DNA of 57,045 nt from Pseudomonadota bacterium (GTDB lineage Bacteria > Pseudomonadota > Gammaproteobacteria > Steroidobacterales > MnTg04), in contig JACZVC010000018.1 in assembly GCA_022572885.1 (NCBI GenBank), positions 8,632 to 65,676 of the forward strand, read 5' to 3'. This document shows, piece after piece, positions 19,592 through 29,525 of the stretch (its first letter is position 1; each line of letters starts with the position of its first letter). Below the pieces are notes generated by a model. That model ran no database searches. It was given only the letters and a program-made list of their open reading frames with translations, and had not been told where the DNA came from. The translations under genes and the position numbers were made by a program.

Positions 19592-20683
19592 TCAGGCGAA
19601 AAAACCGGCGACGACGGGTCGCAACCGGTCCATGTCCACCAGGAAGGAATCATGGCCTTGCAATGAACTCAGCCGAACAAACTCGGTTTCAATACCGGCC
19701 GCCTCCAGGCCGATCGCCAACTCGCCCTGCTGGTGCAGCGGAAACAGGATATCCGTTTCCACGCCGACGACCAGCGCTTGCCGTAGCTTGATCCGGCTGA
19801 GACCGGCATCGACCGAGCCGCCGTGGTCGGCGACATCGAACAAGTCCATGGCCCGCGACAGGTAAAGGTAACAGTTCGCATCGAACTGGCCGGTAAACTT
19901 GTCGGCATGCGCTTCGAGATAGGCCTCGATTTCGAAATCGATACAAAAAGCATCCCCGGTTTTTCTTTCCTCGGGGACCCGTTCGCGGCCGAAGCGCTGG
20001 ACCCATTCCTGTGGCGAGCGGTAGCTGATCATGCCCAGCTTGCGCGCCATGCGCATGCCCTTGATCGGTCCTTCACCGGGTGGGTAACTGCCCTGACGCC
20101 AGTCCGGGTCGTTGCGGATCATTTCCCTTTGCAGCGAGCGTATCGCCGTCGCAAACGGCAAGGACCTGGCGGCGGACGAAATCGACAACATGCGCTCGCT
20201 GGCATCCGGGTAAAAAAGGCAATAGGCCAGCGCGCCCATGCCGCCCATCGACGGGCCGACGACCGCGTACAGCGTTTCGATCGCCAGCGCCTCGACGACC
20301 AGGTGGGCGCTGCGGGCGATGTCCTCGATGGAAAGCACCGGGAAATCCAGTTGGTAGGGCTTGGCCGTTTCCGGGTTGACCGACGCCGGGCCGGTAGAAC
20401 CAAAGCAACTGCCGAGCGAGTTCACGCAAATAATGAAATAGCGATGCGAATCCAGCGGCTTGTCCGGTCCGAGCATCGGCTCCCACCAGCCCGGTGACGG
20501 ATCGTTCTCGCAAGAGGCCGCGTGCGCGGATGGCGACAGGCCCGTGAACACCAGGATCGCATTGCTGCGCTCGGAGTTGAGTTGCCCCCAGGTCTCGTAA
20601 GCAATTTGCATCTGCTGCAGATGGCCGCCCAAGTGCATCGTAAATGGCGCATCCAGTTGCAGAATTTTCCTGGCTGTCGTCAT
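19592..20683 (-). CDS. metX: Homoserine (or serine) O-acyltransferase MetX
   Basis: A 363-aa alpha/beta-hydrolase-fold acyltransferase. The nucleophile Ser is in VVGPSMGGMGAL, the Asp in VGVETDILFPLHQQ and the His in LQGHDSFLVD. SLGSCFGSTGP is the MetX signature. It acylates homoserine for methionine synthesis. Sequence alone does not tell acetyl from succinyl donors, and some relatives act on serine for cysteine synthesis. The start at 20683 gives the family-typical length; a longer frame upstream has no support. Confidence 0.88.
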   Translation of the reverse strand: MTTARKILQLDAPFTMHLGGHLQQMQIAYETWGQLNSERSNAILVFTGLSPSAHAASCENDPSPGWWEPMLGPDKPLDSHRYFIICVNSLGSCFGSTGPASVNPETAKPYQLDFPVLSIEDIARSAHLVVEALAIETLYAVVGPSMGGMGALAYCLFYPDASERMLSISSAARSLPFATAIRSLQREMIRNDPDWRQGSYPPGEGPIKGMRMARKLGMISYRSPQEWVQRFGRERVPEERKTGDAFCIDFEIEAYLEAHADKFTGQFDANCYLYLSRAMDLFDVADHGGSVDAGLSRIKLRQALVVGVETDILFPLHQQGELAIGLEAAGIETEFVRLSSLQGHDSFLVDMDRLRPVVAGFFA

Positions 20684-20845
20684 GGCGTGTTTCCGTTGCG
20701 TTGGCGGGTCCGGTGGCCCCGCGACCCCGGATTCTACCACCGCGCAAAGCCAAAAAACCCGGCCGCCAACACCCCAAGACACTGGCTGCGTTATTATCGA
20801 CAGATTCGTGAGTGAATCATCGGTCCTTGTCATGGAGTCTACGGC

Positions 20846-23212
20846 ATGCACAATCCCCGAGTTCCGCTTTCCCTGTTCCTGGCCCTGGTACTGCTTTCCA
20901 CGACCGGCTTTGCCCAGCAACCCGATGCCTATGTCCCACCCGATCTCGAACCCTGGCGGCAGTGGGTATTGCAAGGCGAGGAATTCAGGAATTGTCCTTT
21001 CTACGCGAACCGCGGCGCAGGCGAGGAAAGCAATCACCTTTGCGCCTGGCCGGGCGTGCTGTCGCTTTCGCTGAACCAGGGCAACGGCAGCTTCGAGCAG
21101 ACCTGGACGGTACACGAAGCCGGCTGGGCAGCGCTGCCCGGCGATCAGAAAAACTGGCCCGAAGCGGTCAGCGTAGACGGCCGGCCCGCGGCAGTGGTCA
21201 GGCGCGGCTCGCATCCTTTTGTTTATCTTGCGGCCGGCAGCCACCGGCTCGGCGGCAGCTTCACCTGGCACGCCCGACCGGGCAGCCTGCGGGTGCCGCT
21301 GGCGACCGGTTTGCTGAGCCTGAGGCTGGATGGCCGCCCGGTCGCTATGCCCGATCGCAGGAAGGACACCGTCTGGCTGGGTGAACGGCAAAGAACCGTA
21401 GAACAACAAGAGCAGATCGGCGTCGAGGTTTACCGGCTGATCAGCGACGGCGTCCCGACCATTGTGACCACGCTGATCGAACTCAATGTCTCCGGTCCTG
21501 GCCGCGAAGAAGTGCTCGGCATGGCGTTGCTGCCGGGGCACACGCCGATGCGACTGGACAGCGAACTGCCGGCGCGGCTCGAAACCGATGGCCGGCTGCG
21601 CGTGCAAGTACGCCCCGGCAACTGGCAGTTGACGCTAATCTCGCGCGCCGAATCGGCCAGCAACGAAATCGCGCGAAGCGCGCCGAGCGAACATTGGCCG
21701 GCGCAGGAAATCTGGTCATACCAGCCGGATAATCGCTTGCGGGTCAGCGCGGCCGAAGCGGCATCGCCGGTCGATCCATCGCAGGTCGATATACCCGGTG
21801 AGTGGAGAAATTTCGCCGCGTTCCGGCTGGCGGCGGATCAATCCATGCGCATCGTCGAAAGACAGCGTGGCTTATCCGACCAGGATGCCAACCGGCTGAC
21901 CCTGAATCGCAAGCTCTGGCTGGATTTCGATGGCAAGGATTACACAGCGCAAGACCTGATCAGAGGCCAGATGCGCATGGACTGGCGGCTGGATATGTTG
22001 CCGCCTTACCGCCTGGCCAGCGTTCGCAACAATCACAACGGCGAAAACCTGCTGGTCACCGAGGGCAGCGAGCCCGGCTGGACCGGCGTGGAATTGCGCC
22101 AGCCCAATATCGATATCGAAACCGTCAGCCGGATCGAAGGCGCCGGTTCGTCGCTGGCGACCGGCGGCTGGAACGCGCAGTTCGACAATATCAGGACCAC
22201 CCTGTCACTGCCGCCGGGGTACCGGCTGCTCGCAGCGCCGGGGGCCGATCATTCGGGCGGCGCCTGGCTGCAGCGCTGGCGTTTGCTCGATATTTTCCTG
22301 GTGCTGCTGATCGCCGTGGCCGCGGGGCGCATGCTCACACCATTGTTCGGCGTGCTGGTCCTGGTCATGATGACGCTGACTTACCAGGAGGTTTTCGCGC
22401 CGGTGTGGAGCTGGCTGAACCTGCTGATTGCGATCGCGCTGACCTCGGTCGCGCCCGAAGGCCGCTTCCGCACGCTGACCCGGCGTTACCGCGCGCTCAG
22501 TTTCCTGACGGTCCTGGTGATCGCGCTGCCCTTTGCCGCGAATCAGGTGCGCATGGCGATGTTCCCGCAACTGGAGCACAGCCGGTTGACGGAGTTTCAG
22601 TATGCTGGTGCGTATTTCAGCCGTTCACCCGGGGTGGCGGACAAAATGCAAAGGGTTGATCGGTTCCTCGCGGACGAGCCCGCAAGAAAGCCGCGTAGTG
22701 ATCAACCGGCAGACTTGGAAGTGGCGGAACAAGGATTGATCGAGGTTACCGGCTCAATGATTGTCCAGGCGGATCTCATGGATCGCTATGCAGCCAACAC
22801 CTTGTTGCAGACCGGACCGGGTAAACCGCAGTGGTCGTGGAACAACTACCAATTGCGCTGGAGCGGCCCGGTGCTGGCAAGCGAGAGTTTCAGGATGGTG
22901 ATCATGCCGTTGTGGCTGACCGCGATCTGGCGTGTCGCCAGCGTACTGCTGCTGGCGCTGGTGTTGCTCGGACTCGCGCGCAGGAATTACCGGCTGCCCG
23001 CCGGCATGGATAAATGGATGCCGGGCAAGGGATCGGTGGTGATGGTCATGTTGCTGGCTGGCCTGCTGGCAGCGCCGGGCACGATACCGACAGCCAATGC
23101 CGAGATCCCTGATCAGACTCTGTTAACGGAACTCAAACAAAGACTGACGAAAAACCCGGAATGCGCGAATCGCTGCGCGGAATACAGCCGCGCGCGTGAC
23201 CGTTGGCAATAA
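20846..23212 (+). CDS. Large membrane protein, N-terminal part (likely split gene)
   Basis: 788 aa from an ATG preceded by GGAG. A signal peptide (LALVLLSTTGFAQQ) is followed by about 470 residues of periplasmic beta-rich sequence. A cluster of membrane helices lies at roughly residues 480-590 (IFLVLLIAVAAGRM...FLTVLVIALPF), then a soluble stretch, then two more helices near 690-760. I do not recognise a named family. The final 16 residues change character: after NPECANRCAEYSRAR the next frame continues naturally, so this and the following gene are probably halves of one protein of about 1365 aa. Confidence 0.7.
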   Translation: MHNPRVPLSLFLALVLLSTTGFAQQPDAYVPPDLEPWRQWVLQGEEFRNCPFYANRGAGEESNHLCAWPGVLSLSLNQGNGSFEQTWTVHEAGWAALPGDQKNWPEAVSVDGRPAAVVRRGSHPFVYLAAGSHRLGGSFTWHARPGSLRVPLATGLLSLRLDGRPVAMPDRRKDTVWLGERQRTVEQQEQIGVEVYRLISDGVPTIVTTLIELNVSGPGREEVLGMALLPGHTPMRLDSELPARLETDGRLRVQVRPGNWQLTLISRAESASNEIARSAPSEHWPAQEIWSYQPDNRLRVSAAEAASPVDPSQVDIPGEWRNFAAFRLAADQSMRIVERQRGLSDQDANRLTLNRKLWLDFDGKDYTAQDLIRGQMRMDWRLDMLPPYRLASVRNNHNGENLLVTEGSEPGWTGVELRQPNIDIETVSRIEGAGSSLATGGWNAQFDNIRTTLSLPPGYRLLAAPGADHSGGAWLQRWRLLDIFLVLLIAVAAGRMLTPLFGVLVLVMMTLTYQEVFAPVWSWLNLLIAIALTSVAPEGRFRTLTRRYRALSFLTVLVIALPFAANQVRMAMFPQLEHSRLTEFQYAGAYFSRSPGVADKMQRVDRFLADEPARKPRSDQPADLEVAEQGLIEVTGSMIVQADLMDRYAANTLLQTGPGKPQWSWNNYQLRWSGPVLASESFRMVIMPLWLTAIWRVASVLLLALVLLGLARRNYRLPAGMDKWMPGKGSVVMVMLLAGLLAAPGTIPTANAEIPDQTLLTELKQRLTKNPECANRCAEYSRARDRWQ

Positions 23213-24941
23213 CCGGGTCGATATGATCCTCGATGTGCAGGCCATCGTGAATGTCGCCGTACCCTTGCCCGGCAGCGGCGATCGTTGGGAACCCACAACC
23301 GTTCGGGTCGATGGCCAGCCCAGGAGGAATATCTTGCGCACGCCGGATGGCGTGATGTGGATAGAACTCGACGCCGGCGTGCACCAGGTCCGGCTCAGCG
23401 GTCCGCTCAACGCAAACGACTCGCAGGAACTGTTTTTTTCGGAACGGCCGCACCGGGTCGAACTGCAGACCACCGGCTGGGACGCGTCTGGCGTCGTCGA
23501 TGGCAAACTGCTGGCCGGTAGCATCGGACTGACCCGGATCAGGGAAGACGGCGAGAAAAAAACCCTGAGCTCCGATCGCTTCCCGACCTTCGTCAGGGTT
23601 AAACGGCAATTTGCATTTAACCTCGATTGGACGATCTGGACAACGGTGCAACGCGCAGCGCCTGCCACCGGCTCCATCACCGTTGAGATACCGTTACTCG
23701 AGGGTGAGTCCGTCGTCAGTGAGGATGTCGAGGTCAGGAATGGCAAAGTGATCGCAGCACTGCCGGCCAACGGACGTTCGTTTCGCTGGGTATCCAGGCT
23801 GGAGCGGAGCGACGCTTTGCAACTGGTGGCGACGACGGACAGCGGCTGGACAGAAATCTGGCAGTTGACCACCAGCCCGACCTGGCACATCGATTTCACC
23901 GGCGTACCCGAGGTCCAGGCGAACCCGGACAACACGGACGACTCGTACTGGGTCGCCGAATTCGATCCCCTGCCGGGTGAGACCCTTAATATTTCGGTAT
24001 CGCGCCCGGCCGCGATCGCCGGCGACACGCTGGCGATCGATAATGTGCAACTGACCAGCAACATCGGCAAGCGCTCGGCCAGTTCGACGCTGGAGTTTTC
24101 CTACCGCAGCACCCAGGGCGAGCAGCATACGATCAAACTGCCCGCCGATGCCGAGGTGACCCGGGTCATGGTCGATGGCCGGCCGCTGCAGGTGAGACCG
24201 GACAACGGGCTGCTGCCGCTGAGCATCGAACCGGGTAGCCACCAGGTGACGATCGAGTGGCGCGATTCGCAAAAAGCCGGCAGCAACAACCGCACGGCGG
24301 CGGTCGACCTGAACTCCCCGGCAAGCAATATTCACCTGCGCCTGCAGGTGCCCGAGGACCGCTGGATCCTGTACACCGCTGGTCCCGCGCTGGGTCCGGC
24401 CGTGCTTTACTGGCCGGCGTTGCTGCTGATGATCGCAATCGCGCTGGGGCTCGCAAAAATCAAGCGCACGCCATTGCGCCGCAGAGACTGGGTCTTGCTC
24501 GGCCTCGGCCTGAGCACTTTTTCGTGGGGCGTGCTGATGCTGATGGCGGCCTGGCTGTTCGTCATGGATTATCAGCAGGACATTCGCGACAAGCTCGCCA
24601 GGCAGCAATTCAATTTGCTGCAGATAGCGCTCGGGATTTTTTCGGTCGTCGTCCTGATGCAGTTGCTGACCTCGGTGCCCGAGGGCCTGCTCGGCACGCC
24701 GGACATGCAGATCGTCGATTCCGACCGCCAGGACAACACGCTGAACTGGTTCGCCGATCATGCCGACAGCGAGTTACCGACCGGCAACACCATTACCGCA
24801 CCCATGTGGCTGTACAAGGTAGCCATATTGCTGTGGGCGCTGTGGCTGAGTTTTGCGCTGATCCGCTGGATTCCGTGGGCCTGGCGCTGTTACAGCCGGG
24901 GCGGTCTGTGGAAAGGCAAGGTGGAAACGACGCAGGGCTAA
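23196..24941 (+). CDS. Large membrane protein, C-terminal part (likely split gene)
   Basis: 581 codons from a GTG that overlaps the end of the previous gene by 17 bases in the +1 frame. It begins in the middle of a beta-rich domain (DVQAIVNVAVPLPGSG) without a signal peptide. It ends with at least four membrane helices (ALLLMIAIALGL, FSWGVLMLMAAWLF, LQIALGIFSVVVL, VAILLWALWLSF). The lack of an export signal for what should be periplasmic sequence argues that it is the continuation of the upstream gene, joined by a one-base frame change near 23195. Independent translation by coupling from the GTG is the alternative; the ribosome site is weak. Confidence 0.7.
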   Translation: MTVGNNRVDMILDVQAIVNVAVPLPGSGDRWEPTTVRVDGQPRRNILRTPDGVMWIELDAGVHQVRLSGPLNANDSQELFFSERPHRVELQTTGWDASGVVDGKLLAGSIGLTRIREDGEKKTLSSDRFPTFVRVKRQFAFNLDWTIWTTVQRAAPATGSITVEIPLLEGESVVSEDVEVRNGKVIAALPANGRSFRWVSRLERSDALQLVATTDSGWTEIWQLTTSPTWHIDFTGVPEVQANPDNTDDSYWVAEFDPLPGETLNISVSRPAAIAGDTLAIDNVQLTSNIGKRSASSTLEFSYRSTQGEQHTIKLPADAEVTRVMVDGRPLQVRPDNGLLPLSIEPGSHQVTIEWRDSQKAGSNNRTAAVDLNSPASNIHLRLQVPEDRWILYTAGPALGPAVLYWPALLLMIAIALGLAKIKRTPLRRRDWVLLGLGLSTFSWGVLMLMAAWLFVMDYQQDIRDKLARQQFNLLQIALGIFSVVVLMQLLTSVPEGLLGTPDMQIVDSDRQDNTLNWFADHADSELPTGNTITAPMWLYKVAILLWALWLSFALIRWIPWAWRCYSRGGLWKGKVETTQG

Positions 24942-24943
24942 AG

Positions 24944-26365
24944 CTATCTGCGTTTAACGTGTTTTCTCAGGCGCTCGCGTTTTTTCTCCTGGCGCGGGGT
25001 CAGCTTGTTGCGCCTGCCCGCGTAGGGATTCTTGCCGCTGCGGAACTCGACGCGTATCGGTGTGCCTTTCAAGCGGAAGACCTTCCTGAAATGATTGATC
25101 AGGTAACGCCGGTAATCAGCCTTGACCTTGGCGGTCTGGTTGCCGTGGATGACGATGATCGGCGGATTCCTGCCGCCCTGGTGGGCATAACGTAACTTGA
25201 TCCGCCGGCCACCGACCAGCGGATGCGGGTGGCGGCTGACCGCGTCTTCCAGGCACGCAGTCAGGTCCGGCGTCGACAGATCGCGCATCGCGGCCGCGTA
25301 GGCTTTGCGGACCTCGCCGAGCAATTTACCAACGCCGTTGCCATACAGCGCGGATATAAAATGCAGCGAGGCGAAATCGACGAATGGCAGGCGCAACTCG
25401 ATGCCGCGGCGGGTATTCTGCTTTTGCTCCTCGCTCAAGCCATCCCATTTGTTGACCGCGAGCACCAGCGCCCTGCCACGTTGCACGATCAGTCCCAGCA
25501 AGCCGGCATCCTGATCGGTAACGCCTTCGCGGGCCTCGACCAACGCGATCACCACGTGGGCGTCATCGATCGCTTTCAGGGTCTTGATGATGCTGAATTT
25601 CTCGACCAGGTCGCTGACCCTCGCCCGGCGGCGTACACCGGCGGTGTCGATCAGCGTGTAATCGTGTTTATCGCGCGAGAACGGCACGAATACGCTGTCC
25701 CGGGTGGTGCCGGGCTGGTCAAAGGTAACCAGCCGCTCCTCGCCGAGGAAACGGTTGATCAGCGTGGATTTCCCGACATTGGGACGGCCGACGACGGCGA
25801 CCCGGATTCCCGGGTACAGGCTGTCGAGATTGATTTTGGTATCCGGAAAATCCTCGAGTACGAGCTCCATCAAGGCCGCGATGTTGTGCCCGTGCGCCGA
25901 GGAGATCGCCAGCGGTTCGCCCATGCCCAGCGCATGGAATTCGGCGCCGGCGGCATCCGCTTGCAAACCCTCGGCCTTGTTGACCACCAGGTATAAAGTC
26001 TTGCCCAGGCGACGCAGCATTTCCGCGACATCGGCGTCGCTCGGCATCAGACCCTCACGGCTGTCCACCATGAACAGTACGACATCGGCTTCGTCCAGCG
26101 CGGCTTGTGTCTGCCGCGCCATCAGCGCGGCGATGCCTTCCTTTTCGCCTGACAGGCCGCCGGTATCGACGACCAGGTAATCCCGCGGGCCAATCTTGCC
26201 AAAGCCGTATTGCCGGTCGCGGGTCAGCCCCGGCACATCGGCCACCAGCGCATCGCGGGTCCGGGTCAGGAAATTGAACAGCGTGGATTTACCGACATTG
26301 GGCCGGCCCACCAGGGCGATGACCGGCAGGCCGCCACCGGGATCCGCGACCGCCGGCGCGTTCAT
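24944..26365 (-). CDS. der: Ribosome-associated GTPase Der (EngA)
   Basis: A 473-aa tandem GTPase essential for 50S subunit maturation. Two complete G domains are visible: [13 protein letters not shown] and [13 protein letters not shown], with DTGGL/DTAGV, NKAE and NKWD motifs. A KH-like C-terminal domain ends in a basic tail. The start at 26365 (MNAPAVAD) gives the normal N-terminus. It lies 7 bases after bamB, in the conserved hisS-yfgM-bamB-der order. Confidence 0.96.
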   Translation of the reverse strand: MNAPAVADPGGGLPVIALVGRPNVGKSTLFNFLTRTRDALVADVPGLTRDRQYGFGKIGPRDYLVVDTGGLSGEKEGIAALMARQTQAALDEADVVLFMVDSREGLMPSDADVAEMLRRLGKTLYLVVNKAEGLQADAAGAEFHALGMGEPLAISSAHGHNIAALMELVLEDFPDTKINLDSLYPGIRVAVVGRPNVGKSTLINRFLGEERLVTFDQPGTTRDSVFVPFSRDKHDYTLIDTAGVRRRARVSDLVEKFSIIKTLKAIDDAHVVIALVEAREGVTDQDAGLLGLIVQRGRALVLAVNKWDGLSEEQKQNTRRGIELRLPFVDFASLHFISALYGNGVGKLLGEVRKAYAAAMRDLSTPDLTACLEDAVSRHPHPLVGGRRIKLRYAHQGGRNPPIIVIHGNQTAKVKADYRRYLINHFRKVFRLKGTPIRVEFRSGKNPYAGRRNKLTPRQEKKRERLRKHVKRR

Positions 26366-26372
26366 CGAGGCC

Positions 26373-27545
26373 TCAGTCCTCGTCGGCGGGCAGTTTTGCC
26401 CGGTAAGCCGACAACCGACCGCCATCGCTTTGCACGAAAACCAGGTCATCGAGCACCAGCGGCGTCGCACTGATCCGGCCGCCGCCAACCTTGTTGCGCG
26501 CCGCCAGCCGTCCATCCGTCCGCCTGAACCAATGCAGATAGCCCTCAAAATCGCCGGCCAGCAGGAAAGAGCCATAGACCGCGGTCGTGGTCAGCATCCG
26601 GCGGTGCAACGCGTCCTGTTGCCAAATGATTTCACCGTTGCGCCGCGCCATCGCAACGATGTGGCTTTTGTCATCGGTCAGGTACAAGGTGCTGCCATCG
26701 CTGGAGATGCCGCGATGACTGGACAGCTCGCGTTCCCACCAAGCCTGCCCCGATTCCAGCGCCAGCATCGCGGCCCGCCCCTGGTAACCGGCGACGAAAA
26801 TATCCGCGCCCATCACCAGCAACTGCCCGTCGATATCCGACAGCCTTTCGATTTCCGTCTTGCCGGTCGCCGGACTGACCAGCGTGTCCCAGACCGTGGC
26901 GCCGTCTGCCAGGGAAATCGCCATGACCCGGCCATCGTCAAAACCACAGATAACGACGTCGCCGCTGATTACCGGGCTGGAGTTTCCGCGCAGCGTCAGC
27001 CGCGGGACCTCCTGTTCGATCAGCCAGACCGGTGAGCCGTCGGTCACTGACAGGCCATGAACACTGCCATCGACCGTTCGCACGACCACGATATTCCTGC
27101 TGATTGCAGGCGTCGATAACACCTCGCTGCTCAGGCTGGTCCGCCAGCGCTGCGTGCCATCGACGGTATTCAGGGCGACCACCTCGCCATTGCCGCTGCC
27201 CAGCACCAGCATGCCTTCACCCACGCCCGGTCCGCCGGAGAACGCGATGTCCATGGAGGTCTTCCAATAAGTCTTGCCGCTGATCGTATCGACCGCGATG
27301 ACCTTGCCGTCGTAGCTGGCCGCATAGACCCGGGCGCCATCGCTAACCGGGTTCAGACCCAGGTAGAGATTCTCCGTATCGCCGCCGATCTTGACACTCC
27401 AGACCTTGCGCACCCGGAATTCCTGATCAAAACCCGCCAGCTCGACGGGCGGGTCCGCCGGTTCATCCTTGCCAAAAATTCCACAACCCCCGGCAAGGGC
27501 GGCAGCCAGGAAAACCGGCAACAGGCGGTAAATGGGGTCGATCAT
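26373..27545 (-). CDS. bamB: Outer membrane assembly lipoprotein BamB
   Basis: A 390-aa lipoprotein with lipobox LAGGC and an eight-bladed PQQ-like beta-propeller (repeats such as [17 protein letters not shown] and [17 protein letters not shown]). It is the accessory scaffold of the BAM complex that inserts beta-barrel proteins into the outer membrane. The start overlaps the yfgM stop by 4 bases (ATGA). Confidence 0.95.
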   Translation of the reverse strand: MIDPIYRLLPVFLAAALAGGCGIFGKDEPADPPVELAGFDQEFRVRKVWSVKIGGDTENLYLGLNPVSDGARVYAASYDGKVIAVDTISGKTYWKTSMDIAFSGGPGVGEGMLVLGSGNGEVVALNTVDGTQRWRTSLSSEVLSTPAISRNIVVVRTVDGSVHGLSVTDGSPVWLIEQEVPRLTLRGNSSPVISGDVVICGFDDGRVMAISLADGATVWDTLVSPATGKTEIERLSDIDGQLLVMGADIFVAGYQGRAAMLALESGQAWWERELSSHRGISSDGSTLYLTDDKSHIVAMARRNGEIIWQQDALHRRMLTTTAVYGSFLLAGDFEGYLHWFRRTDGRLAARNKVGGGRISATPLVLDDLVFVQSDGGRLSAYRAKLPADED

Positions 27546-28201
27546 GAATCCTCACCCGGCGCTTCAGTGGGTTCCTCGGCCATGCTATCCAGTTTCATCT
27601 GCAACAACTGAGTGTTGACCACACCCCGCTCAAACAGGCCCAGCGCCTGCCTGTATTCGTCACGCGCGGCGGCGCGGTCGCCCAGACCAAAATGGACGTC
27701 TCCTCTGAGTTCGTGGTAACGCGCCGCGAACCGGCCTGGTTCGGGAACAGCCAGTGTTTGCAAGGCGGTGGCATGGTCTGCCTGCTCCATTTGCAGGCGC
27801 GCCAGCCGCAGCCGCGCAATATGCCGGATTTCCTCATCGCGCGTGTTTTCGAGCACGCCGGACACATAGCCCGCGGCCAGTCCCGGTTCCGACTGTCCCA
27901 CGTGATATTTCGCCAGCGCGAATGCCGCCAGGTCGGCGTATGGCGTATCCTGGTATTCAGAGATCAGCCTGGCGCCTACCTCCAGCGCGGTCGCCGCTGC
28001 GGAGTTTTCCAGCGCCTCGGTCATGGCCGTGTAAGCCTCCGAGCCTTCGATGGCCCGCGTTTCCCGATACTGTTGCCACTGGTTCCAGCCCACCAGCCCG
28101 GCCACGCCCATGACCAGGCCGGCGAGGATGTACATGCCGTTATCGCCCCACCATTGCCGCAGTTGTGCTATTTGGTCTTTTTCCGAAAGAAACTCGTCCA
28201 C
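27542..28201 (-). CDS. yfgM: YfgM-like ancillary SecYEG translocon subunit (TPR)
   Basis: A 219-aa protein with the standard N-terminus LSEKDQIAQLRQWWGDNG, one membrane helix (YILAGLVMGVAGLVGW) and tetratricopeptide-like repeats in the periplasmic part. YfgM binds the Sec translocon and periplasmic chaperones. Its position between hisS and bamB supports the name. Confidence 0.93.
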   Translation of the reverse strand: MDEFLSEKDQIAQLRQWWGDNGMYILAGLVMGVAGLVGWNQWQQYRETRAIEGSEAYTAMTEALENSAAATALEVGARLISEYQDTPYADLAAFALAKYHVGQSEPGLAAGYVSGVLENTRDEEIRHIARLRLARLQMEQADHATALQTLAVPEPGRFAARYHELRGDVHFGLGDRAAARDEYRQALGLFERGVVNTQLLQMKLDSMAEEPTEAPGEDS

Positions 28202-28219
28202 TTCGACTCCTGTCCCGAT

Positions 28220-29509
28220 CTAAAGGTTTTGGTCGCCCGCGGCCAGCATTTGCCGCACGCGTTCAACCAGTTCGTTTTGATTGCAGCTTCGCTGCGGCTC
28301 ATCGCTGCGCAGCGGTTTGATCGCGATGGTCCCGGAGGCGCATTCTTCTTCACCCATGATCAGGGCCAGTTTTGCGCCACTGCGATCCGCCCTTTTCAGC
28401 TGCTTGCGGAAACTGCCGCCACCGGCATTACACACGACCGCGATATCATCCAGCGCGTCCCTGAGTTCCTCGGCCAGGCGCATGCCCCTGAACTCGGCTT
28501 CGGCTCCCAGCATCGCAAAAAATACATCGGGGTCTGCCGGCTTGGCCGCACAACCGGCTTGCTCCACCAGCGCAACCAGGCGTTCCATACCCAGCGCCCA
28601 GCCAACGGCCGGCGTCGGCTGGCCGCCAAGTTGCTCCACCAGGCCATCGTAACGACCGCCCGAACAGACCGCATCCTGCGCGCCCAGTTGGTCGGATACC
28701 CATTCGAATACCGTGCGCGTGTAGTAATCCAGGCCGCGCACCAATCTTGGCGCAAGCTGGTATTCGCAGCCGGCTTCATCCAGGTAGCGGCGCAGATCCT
28801 TGAAATGCCTTGCTGATTCTTCATCCAGGTAATCGGTGATCGACGGCGCGCCATCTATGATTTCGGCGATTTCAGGATTCTTGCTGTCGAGGATGCGCAT
28901 CGGGTTGGCCTTGAGCCGCCGGTTGCTGTCCTCGTCCAGGCCATCTGCGTGAGCCTTAAAATATTCGACCAGTTTTTCCCGGTACAACTTGCGGGATTCC
29001 GGGGTACCCAGGCTGTTGATCTTCAAGGTCAGGCCGCTGATCCCCAGTTCGCGCCAAAGCCTCGCCGACAACAGGATCAGCTCCGCATCGACATCCGGCC
29101 CGGCAAATCCCAGCGCCTCGACATCGAGCTGGTGAAATTGCCGGTAGCGGCCTTGCTGGGGCCGCTCATAGCGAAACATCGCACCGCCGCTCCAAAGACG
29201 CTGTTGCTGGTTATACAGCAGGCCGTTGCTGAGTCCGGCCCGCACAATGCCCGCGGTCCCTTCCGGGCGCAGGGTCAGGCTCTCGCCGTTGCGATCCTCG
29301 AAGCTGTACATTTCCTTCATCACGATATCGCTCAGCTCACCGATCGAGCGCTTGAACAGTTCGGTGCGTTCGAGCAGCGGTACGCGAATTTCCCGGTAGC
29401 CATACTTAGCGAAAAGCACGCGAGCGACCGCTTCCACCTGTTGCCAGATGGCAGTCTGCCCGGGCAGGATATCGTTCATCCCCCGAATTGGCTGAATACC
29501 TTTACTCAT
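28220..29509 (-). CDS. hisS: Histidyl-tRNA synthetase
   Basis: A 429-aa class II synthetase. Motif 2 (FRYERPQQGRYRQFHQ), the His-specific LVRGLDYYTRTVFE and motif 3 (GWALGMERL) are clear, followed by the anticodon-binding domain. The start MSKGIQPIRGMNDILP at 29509 is the usual one. ispG, which normally precedes hisS in this gene order, is missing; rodZ ends 16 bases upstream. Confidence 0.97.
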   Translation of the reverse strand: MSKGIQPIRGMNDILPGQTAIWQQVEAVARVLFAKYGYREIRVPLLERTELFKRSIGELSDIVMKEMYSFEDRNGESLTLRPEGTAGIVRAGLSNGLLYNQQQRLWSGGAMFRYERPQQGRYRQFHQLDVEALGFAGPDVDAELILLSARLWRELGISGLTLKINSLGTPESRKLYREKLVEYFKAHADGLDEDSNRRLKANPMRILDSKNPEIAEIIDGAPSITDYLDEESARHFKDLRRYLDEAGCEYQLAPRLVRGLDYYTRTVFEWVSDQLGAQDAVCSGGRYDGLVEQLGGQPTPAVGWALGMERLVALVEQAGCAAKPADPDVFFAMLGAEAEFRGMRLAEELRDALDDIAVVCNAGGGSFRKQLKRADRSGAKLALIMGEEECASGTIAIKPLRSDEPQRSCNQNELVERVRQMLAAGDQNL

Positions 29510-29525
29510 ATTTTTAGCGGGATTT

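Noticed and set aside
20684-20845. A possible SAM riboswitch ahead of metX.
   Set aside because: I could not find the conserved SAM-I or SAM-II core in the 162-base gap between metX and the membrane protein gene.
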